Source of the DNA: Lathyrus oleraceus
Taxonomy: Eukaryota; Streptophyta; Magnoliopsida; Fabales; Fabaceae
Reading direction: 5' to 3'
Assembly (NCBI RefSeq): GCF_024323335.1
Contig: NC_066583.1
Coordinates: 412,932,031-412,996,030 of the forward strand
DNA: 64,000 nt
Position 1 is the first letter of the stretch; each line of letters begins with the position of its first letter. Of this stretch, positions 35,082 through 48,035 are shown in pieces. A program made the position numbers and the translations under genes. Under the pieces are notes generated by a model. That model was given only the letters and a program-made list of their open reading frames with translations, was not told the origin of the DNA and made no database searches.

Positions 35082-37778
35082 TGTAGCGGTAAATTCATGA
35101 CCATTAAGCTATGGATAAACTTAACGTCAATAAAACCAGAGGAAAAGGGAAAAGTATGAACAAAACCCAAAGATAAGAAGTTTTCAAATTAAAACTAATA
35201 AAATGCCAGAGATTACAGGTAAGGGGGTTGGTTACATAGAGGGAAGATGTTAGCACTCAAAGTGTCCTAGGTACTCCTAGGGAGCCCTTTTTTATGTGTG
35301 TATGTGTTTTTGGTATAAAATGATGTTTGCAATAAATAGAGTGTGGGGATGAGAAAATAATTGATTAATTACATTTCTGTGTTTGAGAAGACCTTCGGAC
35401 TTGTACCTACGTACCAACATAAAATGAGGGATCAAAACCTCGTATATTGTGGTATTAATTTCAAAGTGAGTGAATTGCTTTTAACAAAAGTTTAAGTTTA
35501 AAAGAGGCACAAAAGGCCTAAGAGAGTTTGAATGAGTGTTAGTTTTTTTGTCTTTTGAAATTTTAAGTCAATATGGTTAAGTTCATTTACAAGTTTAATT
35601 AAGAAAAGAGTTCAAAAATGCAATGGCATAAGGCCAAAGTTTCTAGTTTGCAATAAAGTCTAAGTTTAGAAATCACAAGCAAAGAAGGTTTTGAAAAGGG
35701 GAAGAGATTTGAAATTTAAGAAGTGGGAGGAGATGAAGAGACTAATCCTAAGCAAAAATTTAAAAGTTAAGAGTTGAAAAGATCTGACCAGTGGGATGCA
35801 ATCCAATAGACAAGAATGTCATATAGAAACCCATTTTTCCTTTGGACTTTAGAATCAAGCAATACCAATAAACAAGTTGCAAGATGAAGAGCAAGGCATC
35901 AAATAAAGATAGCCACATCCAAGCTAGCAACTTCATAGTCTTCTTCATAATCTTCCCATGTATCAGATGACATACTCCTTGAATGGCTCAGAATAAGGCA
36001 TTGGACACAGGTTCAAAGTAACATTTGCATCAAGACCATGTAGCAGATGAACTCGAGTGGATCTCAATACTTGCATCAGATGAGAATTCAAATCACAAGA
36101 ACTTGGTTTCAAAAATGTTGGCTTTGGCGAAGTCCTTTTTGCATAGGGAATGTTGCCTAATTCTAAGTCCAAAGCTCATATCAAATCCAACAGTCCACAC
36201 AAACATTCTTTAAGGGTTTTTTGTTATTTATTAGGTATTTTAAGGTCCTAAGACCATAAATACAAACAAGACACACAAACAAGTATATATAATCACAATA
36301 TATGGCTCAAGTGAGAAAAGTGAAAATGACATAAACATATACAAGTTAAATGGTATGTAAAATGGAAAATGAAATGGCTTGAGTTTAAATTGCATAAAGT
36401 AAATGAATTGTAATTAAAAAGTTAGTCAAATGTTAGTTGATTAGATGTTAGTAGAGTTTTTCTTTTCAATTGTTTAAGTCATTCTTTGGAGAACACTCAA
36501 CCCTCTATTCACAAGCATGGATACTTGAACCAAGACATCTTCCAAAGGAAGGAAAAAAGACCAAGTTTCCACACAATACCATGAAAGGGGGGAGACTTAC
36601 AATCTCACTTACTAGAATGCTATGCTTTTGGGTCAAAATTTAGCGCCATGTTAAGCAATCGTAATTTGACTTATGTAGAAGTCTCAACTATTTGAGGTCG
36701 GACAATAGAAATTTTGGTGTTAATGCATGTTAGAGATATGGTATAATGGACCATACTCCTAAAACATACCACACACAAAAAAAAAATCATCAAAGGATGG
36801 ACCTAATCTCATCCATACTTGTATTGATTCATCTAATATGAAGTTATTGATGAACCAATTAGCCTTAGGATATTGAGATGTCATTGGTCAATAAAAGGGA
36901 TGGGATAGAAAGGGATTAAAGATGAAGAGGGAGGGGAAATGAGACAAACACAAATTGGTCATGGGAGGAATTTTATCAAATTAAAAGCATTCATTCATTT
37001 TGGGAGATGAAATGTCCATTTCATCAATCCCCTAAATCCAATGATTTTAATCCAACAAAAGTCAAGTCAACCTTGACCAAGGCCCAAGCACATAGTCAAA
37101 CTTCACAAGTCAATAAAAATGGCTCAACATAATTTTCACACAATTAAACAATTAAAAATCAAATTAAAATGCATTTAAATTAAATTATGTTTGATCAAAA
37201 ACCTAAAACCTCTTCAAAACACCAAATAAATTTCCAAGAGATTTATCATAGGTCAAACAAGGTCAAACGACCTTGGAGAAAAAATTTCATTATTTTTTAA
37301 AAGTCAGAAGTATTTTAAATAATTAAAAAATATGCACAAAAACAATTAAATCATGAAAAATATCAATATTAAACCAAAAAATAATTTTAATTCAGAAAAT
37401 GAAAGAGAAAAATATTTGAAATTTTTTTATGGAAGTCCTATATTTTTTGGATCCATAATGAAATTAATATGAATTAATGAAAAATAAGAATTTAATGGAA
37501 AATTCAGAAATTCGAAAAAATGTGAGCCATCTGATCTCCCTCATTAATTGAGGTGGCAGATCAGATGGATGGAAACGCGCATTCCAAATGCGCTGCAGTC
37601 AACTGTCCTACACACATGGTAATCAAAAGCAACACCCAAGATTAAAACAAATCAAATGGATCCTATGGTTGAGATGCATGCCAACACATCGCCGGAGCCA
37701 GAGCTCCGATCTTCTTCTCCGGTTGACCTCACCGGACTAGTTCACCTTCAACCATCACCAAAATAAAAAATCAAGACA
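35082..37778 (-). repeat. LTR-C of element O3, left part
   Basis: It begins TGTAGCGGTAAATTC at 35082 and carries the expected order of landmarks: GGGGGTTGGTTACAT, TTTAGCGCCATGTTAAGCAATCG (36640-36662), CTCATTAATTGAGGTGG and the hairpin at 37693-37708. It stops at about 37778 in ...AAGACATG, where an inverted LTR-C copy starts. It resumes at 41855. The ORFs are LTR shadows. Confidence 0.75.
37693..37708 (-). other. LTR-C hairpin, 6-bp arms
   Basis: CGGAGC and GCTCCG flank CAGA, then TCTTCTTCTCCGG. Same place as the LTR-A hairpin but different arm sequence. Confidence 0.7.
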
Positions 37779-40700
37779 TGGGTCTCCCTAGACCCTATCT
37801 CCTACAATTTTCACCATATGAAAATGATTCCAAGATTAAAATTACTCTAAATGACATTCCAAACAACTTTAATGTTGAGACCTAGAGCTCGTTTTGCTTG
37901 GAAAATCATTTCCTATGTTGAAACATTATAGGTCATTTTGTTCAAACCCTAATTTGAAAGTCAACTTCCCAAGGCCATAACTTGCTCAATTTTTATGAGT
38001 TGAAAGATTTCAAAGTTGCACAAATAAACTCAATATGTCTACTTCAACTTTTATGAGCATGTGATATGAGGATACATTATAGGTCATTTTTGCCCTATAC
38101 CATTGAACAAGTGATTTTTCCAAACTTCAAAAATGCATAACTCTATCATTCTAAATCCAAATGACATGAAATTGGTAACCATTTTGAAGGTCTTTGAAAG
38201 ATCTACAACTTTTATGAAGACATGTTTCCCATTTGAGGCTCACATAAAAAGTTAAGCAAGGTGGAATATTGATATATATGGCTTGACACTTAGAAAAAAT
38301 TTCAACATGTTGAAATTTCCAAACTTCCACCTCAAAATTCACCATGATCCAAGCGCCAAATGGAAAAGTGTTCAACATAAAACTTGTTCCCCTTGATCCA
38401 AGATTTCCAAAGAACCCAAGTTCATGCATTTTGGATGAAGTTTGGGTTTCGTATGGCTTTCACAGAGCTGCACCATTGGAGGAAGTCAAATGTCCAAAAC
38501 TCCATTTCACATTGCCTTGCCAATCAAGCATCATTTGAACTTTCGTACAATTGCAATTGGATCAAAATGGATTGCTTCATGGGCCTGTACATGCCCATGC
38601 AAGCTTATGCATCACATTGCCAAATTTAGCAAATTTTTAATTGTGCAATTATCAATCCCGAATGCTATTAATCCATGGCCTCTGAGCTCATTTCAAACAC
38701 ACCTTGCGCGCTATCTTTTCCCCCCAATTGAAAACCTCCCATTCTAAAGGAAAACCTGAAAATTTTCAATCTGAAAATTAAGTTTGAATCTCAACTGTTT
38801 CGAGATTCAAGAACTCCAGGATCCAAAGCCTTGCACCATTGCTAACCACTCCCTGCAAGCTTCTCAAGTGTGATCAGATCGTGTTTGAAGCAAGCAACCT
38901 CAAGTTCAGCACAACATTGAAGGTAATTTTCAAAAAACTTCATCTCTTCTATTCTCACTCAATTCTCATCAATTCTCTTGGATCTTTGGTTGTCTAAAGT
39001 CCTATCAATGTAGGCAAGAGATTGAGTTGCTTAGAGGTCAAATCGAAGCAACTCAGTTGACACACCTCAAAATTCAACTCCTCATATCTTTCTATATACG
39101 TGGAGTTAGTTAAAATTGAGGTCAGATTCGTACTCTACGCCATTTTTTTCTTTCAGATCATGTCCTCCTTTTTTATTTTGGGGATGGTTGAGGGTGGACT
39201 AGTCCGATGAGGTCCACCGGAGAAGAAGACCGGAGCTCTGGCTCCGGCGGTGCGTTGGCACGTCTCCCAGCCACAAGATCCTTTCAAAATGTTTTAATCA
39301 TGAGCGCTCTTTGTGATTACCCTTGGTACAGCACGCTGATTCGTGTGTTTGGTGGAACGCGCGTTTCAGACCACTTGATCTGCACCTCAATTAATGAGGG
39401 AGATCAAGTGGTCCACTTTTTTTTTTATTTTTTGATTTTAATTTTTATTCCTTTGATTTTCATTAATTCATATTAATTTTAATATTGATCCAAAAAATAT
39501 GAGAGTTTCACCAAAAAATTTCAAAAAATTTCCTCTTTCATATTTTGAATCAAAATTATTTTTTGGATCATTATTAATATTTTTCATGATTTAATGGATT
39601 TTGTGAATATTTTTAATTGTTTAAAAATACTTTTAAGTCTTTGAAAATTCTGAAATTTTTTCTCCAAGGTCCTTTAACCATGTTTGACCTATGATAAATC
39701 CCATGGCCATTTCTTTGGTGTTTTGATGAGGTTTTAGGAATTTGACAAACTATATTTAATTTAAATGCCTTATTTTAGTATTTTTAATTTGAATAAATGC
39801 CAAATAATTGTGTTGACCTATTGTGATGATTTGTGTAAGTTTGACTCATGTTGTTGGGCCTTGGTCAAGGTTGATTTGACTTTGTTAAGTTAATATCATT
39901 GGATTTAGGGGATTGATGGAGTTAACATTCCATCTCCCAAAATGAATGAATGATATTAATTTGGTAAAAGTCCTCCTTTGACCAATTTGAGTTTTGATCC
40001 ATTCCCTTCCCTCTTCATCTCATTCCCCTTCTTTATGCATTCATCTCATTTGGCCTATGATATCTCTAAGTCCTAAGGCTAGTTGATTGCAAAATCAACA
40101 TAAGTATGGATGAGATTAGGCCACCTCTTTTGCATATTGTTTTTGTGTGTGGTATGTTTCATGAGCATAGTTCATTATATTATGTCCTTAACATGCATTA
40201 ACACCAAAATTCTATTGCCCGATCTCAAATAGTTGTGACTTCTACATAAGTCCAATTACGATTGCTTAACATAGCGCTAAATTTTTGACACAAAAGGCAT
40301 AGCGTTCTAGTTAGTGAGATTGTAAGTCTCCCCTCTTTCCTGGTATTGTATGGAAACTTGGCCTTTTTTCCCTTCATTTGGAAGATGTCTTGGCTCAATG
40401 ATCCATGCTTGTGATAAATAGGTTGAGTATTCTCCAAAGAATTACTTAAAATGAAAAGCAAAAGCAAAACAATACTAACTTCTAACTCATTAACAACTAA
40501 CATTTAATTTCAAGTCCTTTATTTTAATGCACTTTAATTTTTAAGTTCTATTCATTTGCCATTATTCATACCATTCTAATTGTTTATGTTAATGTCATTT
40601 TCCCTTTTGTCCATTTGGACCATATTGTGTGATATATCTTGCTTGTGTATATTTTGTTCGTTTGTGCGGTCTTGGATCATTAATCTACATAATAAGAACA

Positions 40701-41854
40701 AAAAACCCTAATAAACTTTTGTGTGGACTGTTGACTTGATCTTGGACAATTGGACTTAGAATCTAGGCAACCTCCCTATGCTAAAGGATTTGGACAATCC
40801 AAACTTTTGTGAAACCAAGTGATTTCAATTTGAAACTTCATCTGATACATCATTCAAGATCCCTTTTAATTCATCTGCAACATGATCATTGTGAAGCTGT
40901 TATTTTGAACATGTGACTTGTGGAATTCATCTGCTACATGGACTAATTTGAAGAAGATCATGGAATGGCTAAGCTTGGATGTGGCTATATTTATTTTATG
41001 CCTTTCTCTTCAAGTTAATATTGTATGCATTGTTTGTTCCTTGATTCAAAATGTCCCAGGGAATTTGGGTTTCTATATGACACTCTTGTCTATTGGATTT
41101 CTACCCATTGGTCAGATCTTTTCAACTCTTAACTTTTAATTTTGTGCATAGGATTAGTCTCTTCATCTCCTCCCCATTTTTTTAATTTCAAAATCTCTCC
41201 CTCCTTTTAAAAGTTCTACTTTGCTTGAACTAATTTTGTTCTAAATTTTGACCACTTTGCAAACTAAAAACTTTGGCCTAATGCCATTGCATTTTCAAAC
41301 TTTTTTTCTTAATCAAACTTGTAAATAGACTTAAATATACTTGACCTAAACTTTCAAAAGCCAAAAAATAACTAACTCATTCAAACCATTTTCAAGCCTT
41401 TGTGCCTTTTAAACTTAATTTTGTTAAAAGAAATGCATCCACTTTGAAATTTGTATCACGAACTACGAGGTTTTGATCTCTCATTTTTATGTTGGTACGT
41501 AGGGACAAGTTCGAAGGTCTTGTCAAACACAAAAATATAATTAATGAATTTTTTTCTCATCCCCTCACTTTATTTGTTTGTAAACATCACTTTGTACAAA
41601 ATACATATGCACACAAAAAAGGGCTCCATAGGAGTACCTAGGACACTTTGGGTGCTAACACCTTCCCTCTGTGTAACCAACCCCCTTACATGTAATCTCT
41701 GACCTTTTATTAGTTTTGATTTGAAAACTTCTTACTTTTGGGTTTTGTTCGTACTTTTCCCTTTTCCCTTGGAAACACTAAAATCGCGGTGGTGACTCTT
41801 GTTATTTGATGTCTAGTTTATCCATAGCTTGATGATCATGAATTTACCTCTACA
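37779..41854 (+). repeat. Inverted LTR-C copy inside LTR-C
   Basis: About 4.1 kb in reverse orientation, reading from GGTCTCCCTAGACCC (the reverse complement of about 43095) through the hairpin at 39230-39247, the TTAACATAGCGCTAAA block (40264-40279) and the early LTR blocks to the exact LTR terminus ...AATTTACCTCTACA at 41854. Some 600 bp of its U3 end is missing. About 170 bp of the host LTR-C is also missing at the insertion. Confidence 0.7.
39230..39247 (+). other. LTR-C hairpin, inverted copy, 7-bp arms
   Basis: CCGGAGC and GCTCCGG flank TCTG, next to CCGGAGAAGAAGA on the left. Confidence 0.75.
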
Positions 41855-43705
41855 ATAGGACTTAAGACAATCAAAAATCAACAAGAATGGTGAAGAATTA
41901 AGAGAGAATCGAAGAGAAGAAATTTTTGAAAAATCACTTTCGAGTTGATCTAATTCCACTTGATCTTGATCTGGATTTGATTGCTTTCTCCTCCTTTTGC
42001 TTGCAGAAATCAAATGAGATGAAAAGGGAATTGAATTTCTGGAGTTTGAACTTCCAAATAGAAGATGAAGTTCAAGCTCGATTTCAAGAGAAACCTTTAG
42101 AAATTCTATGGCAGTGAGGGTGTGAAATGGTCTAGCAAATCTTGGGCAAGGTGTTGATGATGAATCTGAAGCCTTAATCTTGTTTAAATAGGCAATGCAC
42201 TAGATATTTGCACCACTTGAAATTTTGACAAATTTGGAAACTCCTTTGCATGGGTGCATGAGAAATCATTTACGCCTTAGGGATGATGCAATCCACTCCT
42301 AATTCATGTTCAAAGTGTGTTGAATGCATCATGTGTAAGCATGCAAAAGAATTTGATCACTTTAAATCCAAGCTTGCCAAAACACTCTCCATAATAAAGC
42401 CATGCGCAAGTCCTTCAATTTGGAACCAAATGAGATGATCTTGGATGTTTTGGAAAGGTGACATCAAGGGGAACAACTTTCATGTTGAACACGTTTCTAT
42501 TTGAAGCTTGGATCATGATGCATTTTGAGATGGAAGTTTGGGAAATCAAACATATTTGAAAAATTTCTAAGTCCCAAGTCAAATGTTCACTTCTTCCACC
42601 TTGAATAACTTTTTCTATGGACTTCAAATGAAAACAATTCCTTCATAAAAGTTGTATCCCTTTTAAACCTAGTCAATTTGGTCACAAATTGGACCTCATT
42701 TGGATTTTTCATGAAGGAGTTATGCATTTTAGAAGTTGAGGAAAATCACTTGTTCAACGGTATTGGTCGAAAATGACCTATAATGTTTCCTCTTGGCACA
42801 TGCATTTTCAAATTGAATTTGCACTTCCTACAAACATAAAAGTTGAATTAGACATCTTTAATTTGATCATGCATTTTCAATGTCTTTCATCTCATAAAAA
42901 TTGAGCAAGTTATGGTCTTGGGAAGTTCACCTCCAAACTAGGGTTCAAACAAAATGACCTATAATCGTTCACCATAAAAAAATGACTTTCCAAGCAAAAT
43001 TAGATCTTGACTTGAACATGAAAGTTGTTTTTAATGTCATTTAGAGTAAAGTTTCTCTTGGAGTAATTTTCATATGACAAAAATTGTAGGAGATAGGGTC
43101 TAGGGAACCCCAGTTTTGACTAGTTGACTTTCTCTGGTCAAACACCATGAACCAACTTGCTAGCTTGACATTATCTTGACTATTGGGACTCAGGGAGGAT
43201 CATATATTCATAAGATGATGGAATGTGAAATATCCCTTGAAATATTTGATCAATTATTGAAGAAACTTGTTGAAGAAGTCACACAAGATACCCAGATGAA
43301 TTAGGGTTTCCAAGGCAAACCAACTCCAAACTCTTGATGATTTCTTGATCAAAACAAAATGTGAAGACCATGGGGATTCCAATATGATGTCTAGAGCCTA
43401 TGTAAACCAATTCTTGATTTATCTCCTTGCATTGAGGGTCTTAAACCCTAGATATGAGCTTGATAGAGAATAGGTGAACATGTACACTACCTACAAAAGC
43501 AACAAACTATACATTGACATATTTTTGGTATTTTGGTTAGTAAATAAAGAAAAATAAAGTATGATACAATCAAATGTGCTTGGTAACCTCTACCAATCGA
43601 AACCTAATGAAAGAAGGGTAAGGAGAATGCCAAGTTGTGATCCCAATGCTAATGCGTATGATGAGATAGCATGAGGGATCTTAGGGACAAAATTGGGGTC
43701 TTACA
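41855..43705 (-). repeat. LTR-C of element O3, right part with U3 end
   Basis: It resumes LTR-C at ATAGGACTTAAGAC and ends GGGGTCTTACA at 43705, directly before a polypurine tract. It contains the ATGACCTATAAT blocks common to these U3 regions and a weak TATA-like TATTTAAA (minus) near 42185. Confidence 0.7.
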
Positions 43706-43718
43706 GCTACCCCTATTT
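43706..43718 (-). other. Polypurine tract of O3
   Basis: The minus strand reads AAATAGGGGTAGC directly before the LTR-C start TGTAAGAC, as in O1. Confidence 0.7.
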
Positions 43719-43813
43719 AAGGACATTCTAGCTGAGGAGATGAAGGTTAAAATCTTCGTATCTACTCAGTAGAACGAACTTAAATAACAACAATATAAAC
43801 AAATTTTGGTCCC
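43719..43813 (-). other. O3 3' UTR, left of the O2 insertion
   Basis: It is similar to 10642-10738 of O1 (GATGAAGGTTAAAAT, then TTGGTCCC). It ends in GTCCC (43809-43813), the left target duplication of O2. The rest of this 3' UTR follows at 55848. Confidence 0.8.
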
Positions 43814-45522
43814 TATCGCAACCTGAAAAATACAGTGCGCGAAAAAACAACCAGCGAAAGAAAATGACAGAAGAGTCGCCACCGTGCGTTATTCATCCCA
43901 AAGGAGGGAAAGGAAACGCTCGAAGTAAACCTGAAAAAGGAAAGGACAAGACGGGGTCTCGCAACCAAATCTTGGGTTCGAGAGTCGGTTATGCGAAGGG
44001 AAGGTATTAGCACCCCTACGCATCCGTAGTACTCTATGGGATCCACTTTTGTAGTTCTTGTCTAAAGGGTGTGAGTTTATCTTGTGTTGTTTACCAAAAA
44101 AAAGGGTTAAATGAAAATGACTCGCGCGGATGTCGCATCCACTGCATACGTATCTCATTTGAATATGAGAATCAGAGTCTTTAAAGCTAGGCTGACCTAT
44201 GGGTTGGGGGGATGTGTGCTCGCTAAGACATCGCGTCTTATGCCTACGTATCTCATCTGGAATGAGAATCAGAGCAAGCCGTAGTTCGGCTAACTACGGG
44301 GTTATGAAGTGGGTTTTGGACGAACAACGTCACTACGCAATCTACCGGATGCTCGACCTTTAGAGACTTACTCGCCTGTGGTAGAAGGAGTTAACGTGTT
44401 GCTTTGGGTTTTAGGGTTTGAGGGTTACTCATGCAAAAGGGCAAAAAGGCAGTCCTCGACGAAGGAACCGCGCTACCTGTGGGGATACGAACACATACAA
44501 AACAAACATGTATAAAGTAAACGTGCCAACAAGGGGCTCAAAAGTAAATAAACAAAAGAAAAAAAATGCCTCCTATCGAGGTCTTCCAGCTAAGAAAGCG
44601 ATAAAATGCGGAAAAGAGGTAAAAGTACCACACGGATAAAGATCCGAAGTAACAACAATTAAAGGAGTAAGAAACCCAGGGATCTCCCAAGCTAATGCCA
44701 TCAAAGAAAGGTGAGTCAGTACAGGTAATTGGAATGAACCTCCAGGGGGTATCCCACAAATAAAGTGGGAAAACCATGCAAACCATCTCTGCAAGAGCCT
44801 GTGAGCCCTCACAAAAACTCAACAAAAGGGTTAGTGAAACACGATAAGCATTTTTTTCATGGATAACAGTATGGTTTCAGAAACCTCAAACCCTGTGGCA
44901 TACATTTCAGAAATCATGTGATTAAACATTCAAGGCATAGGTTTCACCCATTCATGCATAATTAAACCCGTGAGCAAAGACATAATGAAATTCATCCATC
45001 ATACCTCATACATTCAGATGATCCAAATTAAGAGCATAAAATCATGGGAATGAGGAAAACCTGATGGGAGAGACCGGTTGAAATGTTAGGGTTTGCGTGA
45101 GATGAAAGTGTGTGAGTCAGATTGAATTTTTCAGAGCTGCCTGAGGGTTGCTCTAAGTTCTCTGTCAGGTTTCTCTCCAGGTTTTGTCAAGGGTTTTGTT
45201 TCAAGGAAACCTCAGAGTATTTTGCTTCTCTTCCTTTTTCTGTCTGATCTCCCTCTTTTATAACCTGATTTTCATGGCTTTATGGGCTCAAATGAGAGAG
45301 GTCCAAGTCCAAGTTTTTCTATTATATTTTATTTATTTTTTTCTTATTATTTTTTTTTATTTTTATTTTTTATTTTTTTATTTTTTTATTTTTTTTTCCT
45401 TTTTTTTTATTTTTTTTTTTAAAATAAAGTTTCTTGGATCTAATTCTGATTGACATGATGAAATGCAATATGAAATGCTAAATGAATGCATGAATGAGGA
45501 GGGAAAATTTTGGGGTGTTACA
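43814..45522 (-). repeat. 3' LTR (LTR-B) of O2, 1,709 bp
   Basis: It starts TATCGCAACC, a TG-to-TA change relative to the other LTR, and ends GTGTTACA. It has the TACGTATCTCATCTGG block (44228-44243) and a T-rich tract (45320-45422) that accounts for most of the length difference between the LTRs. ORFs in it are repeated in both LTRs and are not genes. Confidence 0.9.
45255..45262 (-). promoter_or_regulatory. TATA box of LTR-B, 3' copy
   Basis: The minus strand reads TATAAAAG within GGTTATAAAAGAGG. Identical in the other LTR. Confidence 0.6.
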
Positions 45523-45535
45523 GCTGCCCTTATTC
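45523..45535 (-). other. Polypurine tract of O2
   Basis: The minus strand reads GAATAAGGGCAGC directly before the LTR start TGTAACACC. Confidence 0.75.
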
Positions 45536-45694
45536 AATCATCAGCTAACCCGAGTAGGATGAAAGCGAACAGCTTATCAGACAAACGGGGTGAGCTGTGA
45601 TTGAATACCAAAGACAGACCGAAAATTCACGCTCCGAGAACACCACAAAAACGCGGAAATACACCGCGCTGTTTATTTTTCTTCCGATCCTCTG

Positions 45695-46195
45695 ACTGGA
45701 TCTGAATCAGTCTTCTGGCTTAATCTGGAGTTTCGATCCTCTGGCTGAACCTATACTCAATTTAGTCCTCTGGTTGGATATTAATTTTGATCCTCGGGCT
45801 GGATACGATTTTGATCTTCTGGCTAGATCTTCTTCGATCTTCTGGCTAGATCTCCTTCGTTTCGATTCTCTGGCTGAATCTATTTCCTTTGATTCTCTGG
45901 CTGAATCTACTTCGATCTTCTGGCTAGATCTGAATTGTTTCGATTCTCTGGCTGAATCTATTTCCGGTCTTCGGGCTAGACCTGACTTCGATCTTCTAGC
46001 TAGATCTTCTTTGATCTTCTGGCTAGATCTCCTTTGTTTCGATTCTCTGGCTGAATCTATTTTCTGTGATTCTCTGGCTGAATCTACTTCGATCTTCTGG
46101 CTATATCTGAATTGTTTCGATTCTCTGGCTGAATCTATTTCCGGTCTTCGGGCTAGACCTGACTTCGATCTTCTGGCTAGATCTGGATTGTTTTG
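45695..46195 (-). repeat. 177-bp higher-order tandem repeat in the O2 3' UTR
   Basis: Short units of 18-23 bp (GATCTTCTGGCTAGATCT and GATTCTCTGGCTGAATCT types) are arranged in a higher-order unit of 177 bp: the same block starts at 45813, 45990 and 46167. The unit is open in several frames, which gives repetitive ORFs of 140 and 187 codons on opposite strands; these are not genes. Ogre 3' UTRs are known as a source of satellite repeats. Confidence 0.85.
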
Positions 46196-46399
46196 ATGAT
46201 AAATTCCCATCATTAGGATCCCGCATATGAGGCATGCGCTGGTTGACCCTCTTTTGAAATCTACACCCAACCTTCATATTAGATATGCAGCTTCGAGAAT
46301 ATTCCACTTTTGGGCTTCGTACATATTCTTCGGGCTAGAACATGTTGTAACGACTCCTTAATTAGACTTGGGCTTGCTGGGGAAATAAAGCTTGTAGGA

Positions 46400-46670
46400 G
46401 ACTTCACTAGGGAATCTTCAAATTGAGCCTTAGGCTGGCTTAGTGGAACACGATTCTCAGGATGAATCTTCGAAATGACCCTCAGGCTGGATCACTGGAA
46501 CACGATTCTCAGGCTGAATCTTCGAAATGACCCTCAGGCTAGATCACTAGAACACGATTCTCAGGCTGAATCTTCAAAATGAACCTCAGGATGGATTACT
46601 GGAAAACGATTCTCAGGCTGACTCTTCAAAATGACCCTCAGGCTGGATCACTCACGCTTGATCCTCTGGC
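46400..46670 (-). repeat. 52-bp tandem repeat in the O2 3' UTR
   Basis: CACGATTCTCAGG starts at 46449, 46501, 46553 and (as AACGATTC) 46605, a constant 52 bp. Each unit also holds ATGACCCTCAGGCTGGATCACT. It is built from the same CTGGCTGAATC-type core as the 177-bp repeat. Confidence 0.85.
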
Positions 46671-48035
46671 TGGATCTCATGACCTTGGTTGTAAAGTAAT
46701 TCTTCAGTCTGCTTGGAAGAACCTGTTTATCGGCTTATGTGTATGCTTGATATGATATGCATGCAAATGCAAATGTTATGCATGGTGTAAAAAGAAATCT
46801 GCTTGGGGAAGCAAACTCCGGTAGGGAACAGATCGCTGTATCAATCCTTGAATGTTCTGTGGAGAATGATCCGTCTGCCGGGACCAATGAGCCACCAAAA
46901 ATAAATTGGCTGCTCGAAAAGTTGACCTTGCGGGGGGAGTATCAACTATGGAAACTGTGTTCGGCGAGGCTCTGTGAGGAGAGTCTGTGGGGAAAACACT
47001 TCCTGGGGAAATTTCGTAGGAAACAACCTTTGCTGGGGATATGAACTTGCTAATCGCCCTCAAGCTGGGGATTAACAAATCTGTTAAAAATAATCTGCTG
47101 GGGAATGAGATGAACACTGGGAACACCACCCTCTCATCTGTTGGTTATGCAACCACTTCGCTGTTGCTAGGAAGATACAGTCTGACACTGTCAACTCCGC
47201 TGGGGATATATAGTCTGGATACTGTCAACTCTGCTGGGGAACATGCTCTGCTGAGGAGAGACTTTGTCAACCGCTTGGGGATGAGGATTCATGACTTGGC
47301 ATCTGGTTCCTGTGACCTGCAACCAAAAATACACGTATGCCTCGGGGGAATTACTCGGTTTGAATTCACCGTCCGGGATTAAGCACATTCAAAGCAATTT
47401 TAAATGTTTTCCTGTGCAAATCATCTGCAAAAGCCACCATTATGTTCATATGCAATATGTTTTATCAAAAATTCGGACATTTTTGCAAACAAACTGATAA
47501 ATGAAAAATAAAGAGGCTCTTTAACTGAATTATTCGACTCTTACTAGGGAGAAAATTTGTGCCAGGAATAGGCGAGGGTATTAGGAAGCTGATCCCTGAA
47601 AAGAGGTGATCGCTATAAAAAGAGAACTATCCTAATGGCAATGGGGATACGGGGTCCCACCGAGTTTCGACTCTGCTATGGCTCGTATGTCCTCAAGACG
47701 CTCTGCTCATCTTGCTTTCTGAAGTGGATGATTACTCGATCTTTAACCTTCGAAGATTGCCGGATTGAATGAAACGGTGATATAACACTGATGAACCCAG
47801 ATCACAGTCATTCGCTTATTCCCTAACTTTTGCCTAGATCGCCCCCTTTTCGGGTTTTCAATCCACCAGGATACCCATTTTTGCCTGAGCCGCCCTTTTG
47901 GGTTTTCGACTCACCGGGTGTACTCTTTTTTATATCCCTAATTTTTGCCCGAACCTCTTTATTGTTTTTTTTTTGGTTCGTCGGGATGCCCTTTTTTTGC
48001 CTGGACTATTTTTTTTATCGTCCAGCGGGTCTATT
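46671..48035 (-). other. Remaining O2 3' UTR
   Basis: It has no credible gene. It contains CTGGGGAA-type degenerate repeats (about 46800-47290), like O1 at 12540-13330, and ends with hairpin repeats just after the integrase stop. Confidence 0.6.
47842..47902 (-). repeat. Hairpin repeats just after the O2 integrase stop codon
   Basis: CCCCTTTTCGGG at 47843-47854 and CCCTTTTGGG at 47893-47902, each in a repeat ending GGTTTTC and CACC. They match the pair at 14148-14205 in O1. Weaker relatives follow up to 48035. Confidence 0.65.

Noticed and set aside
44405..44425. TTTAGGGTTT as telomere-type repeat
   Set aside because: A single occurrence in each O2 LTR, no array.
45707..46270. 187-codon minus-strand and 140-codon plus-strand repetitive ORFs
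   Set aside because: Both are translations of the 177-bp/18-23-bp tandem repeat, open by chance of unit length.
45695..46670. Spaced repeats as a possible CRISPR array
   Set aside because: Units are head-to-tail and imperfect, without unique spacers, in a eukaryotic retroelement 3' UTR.
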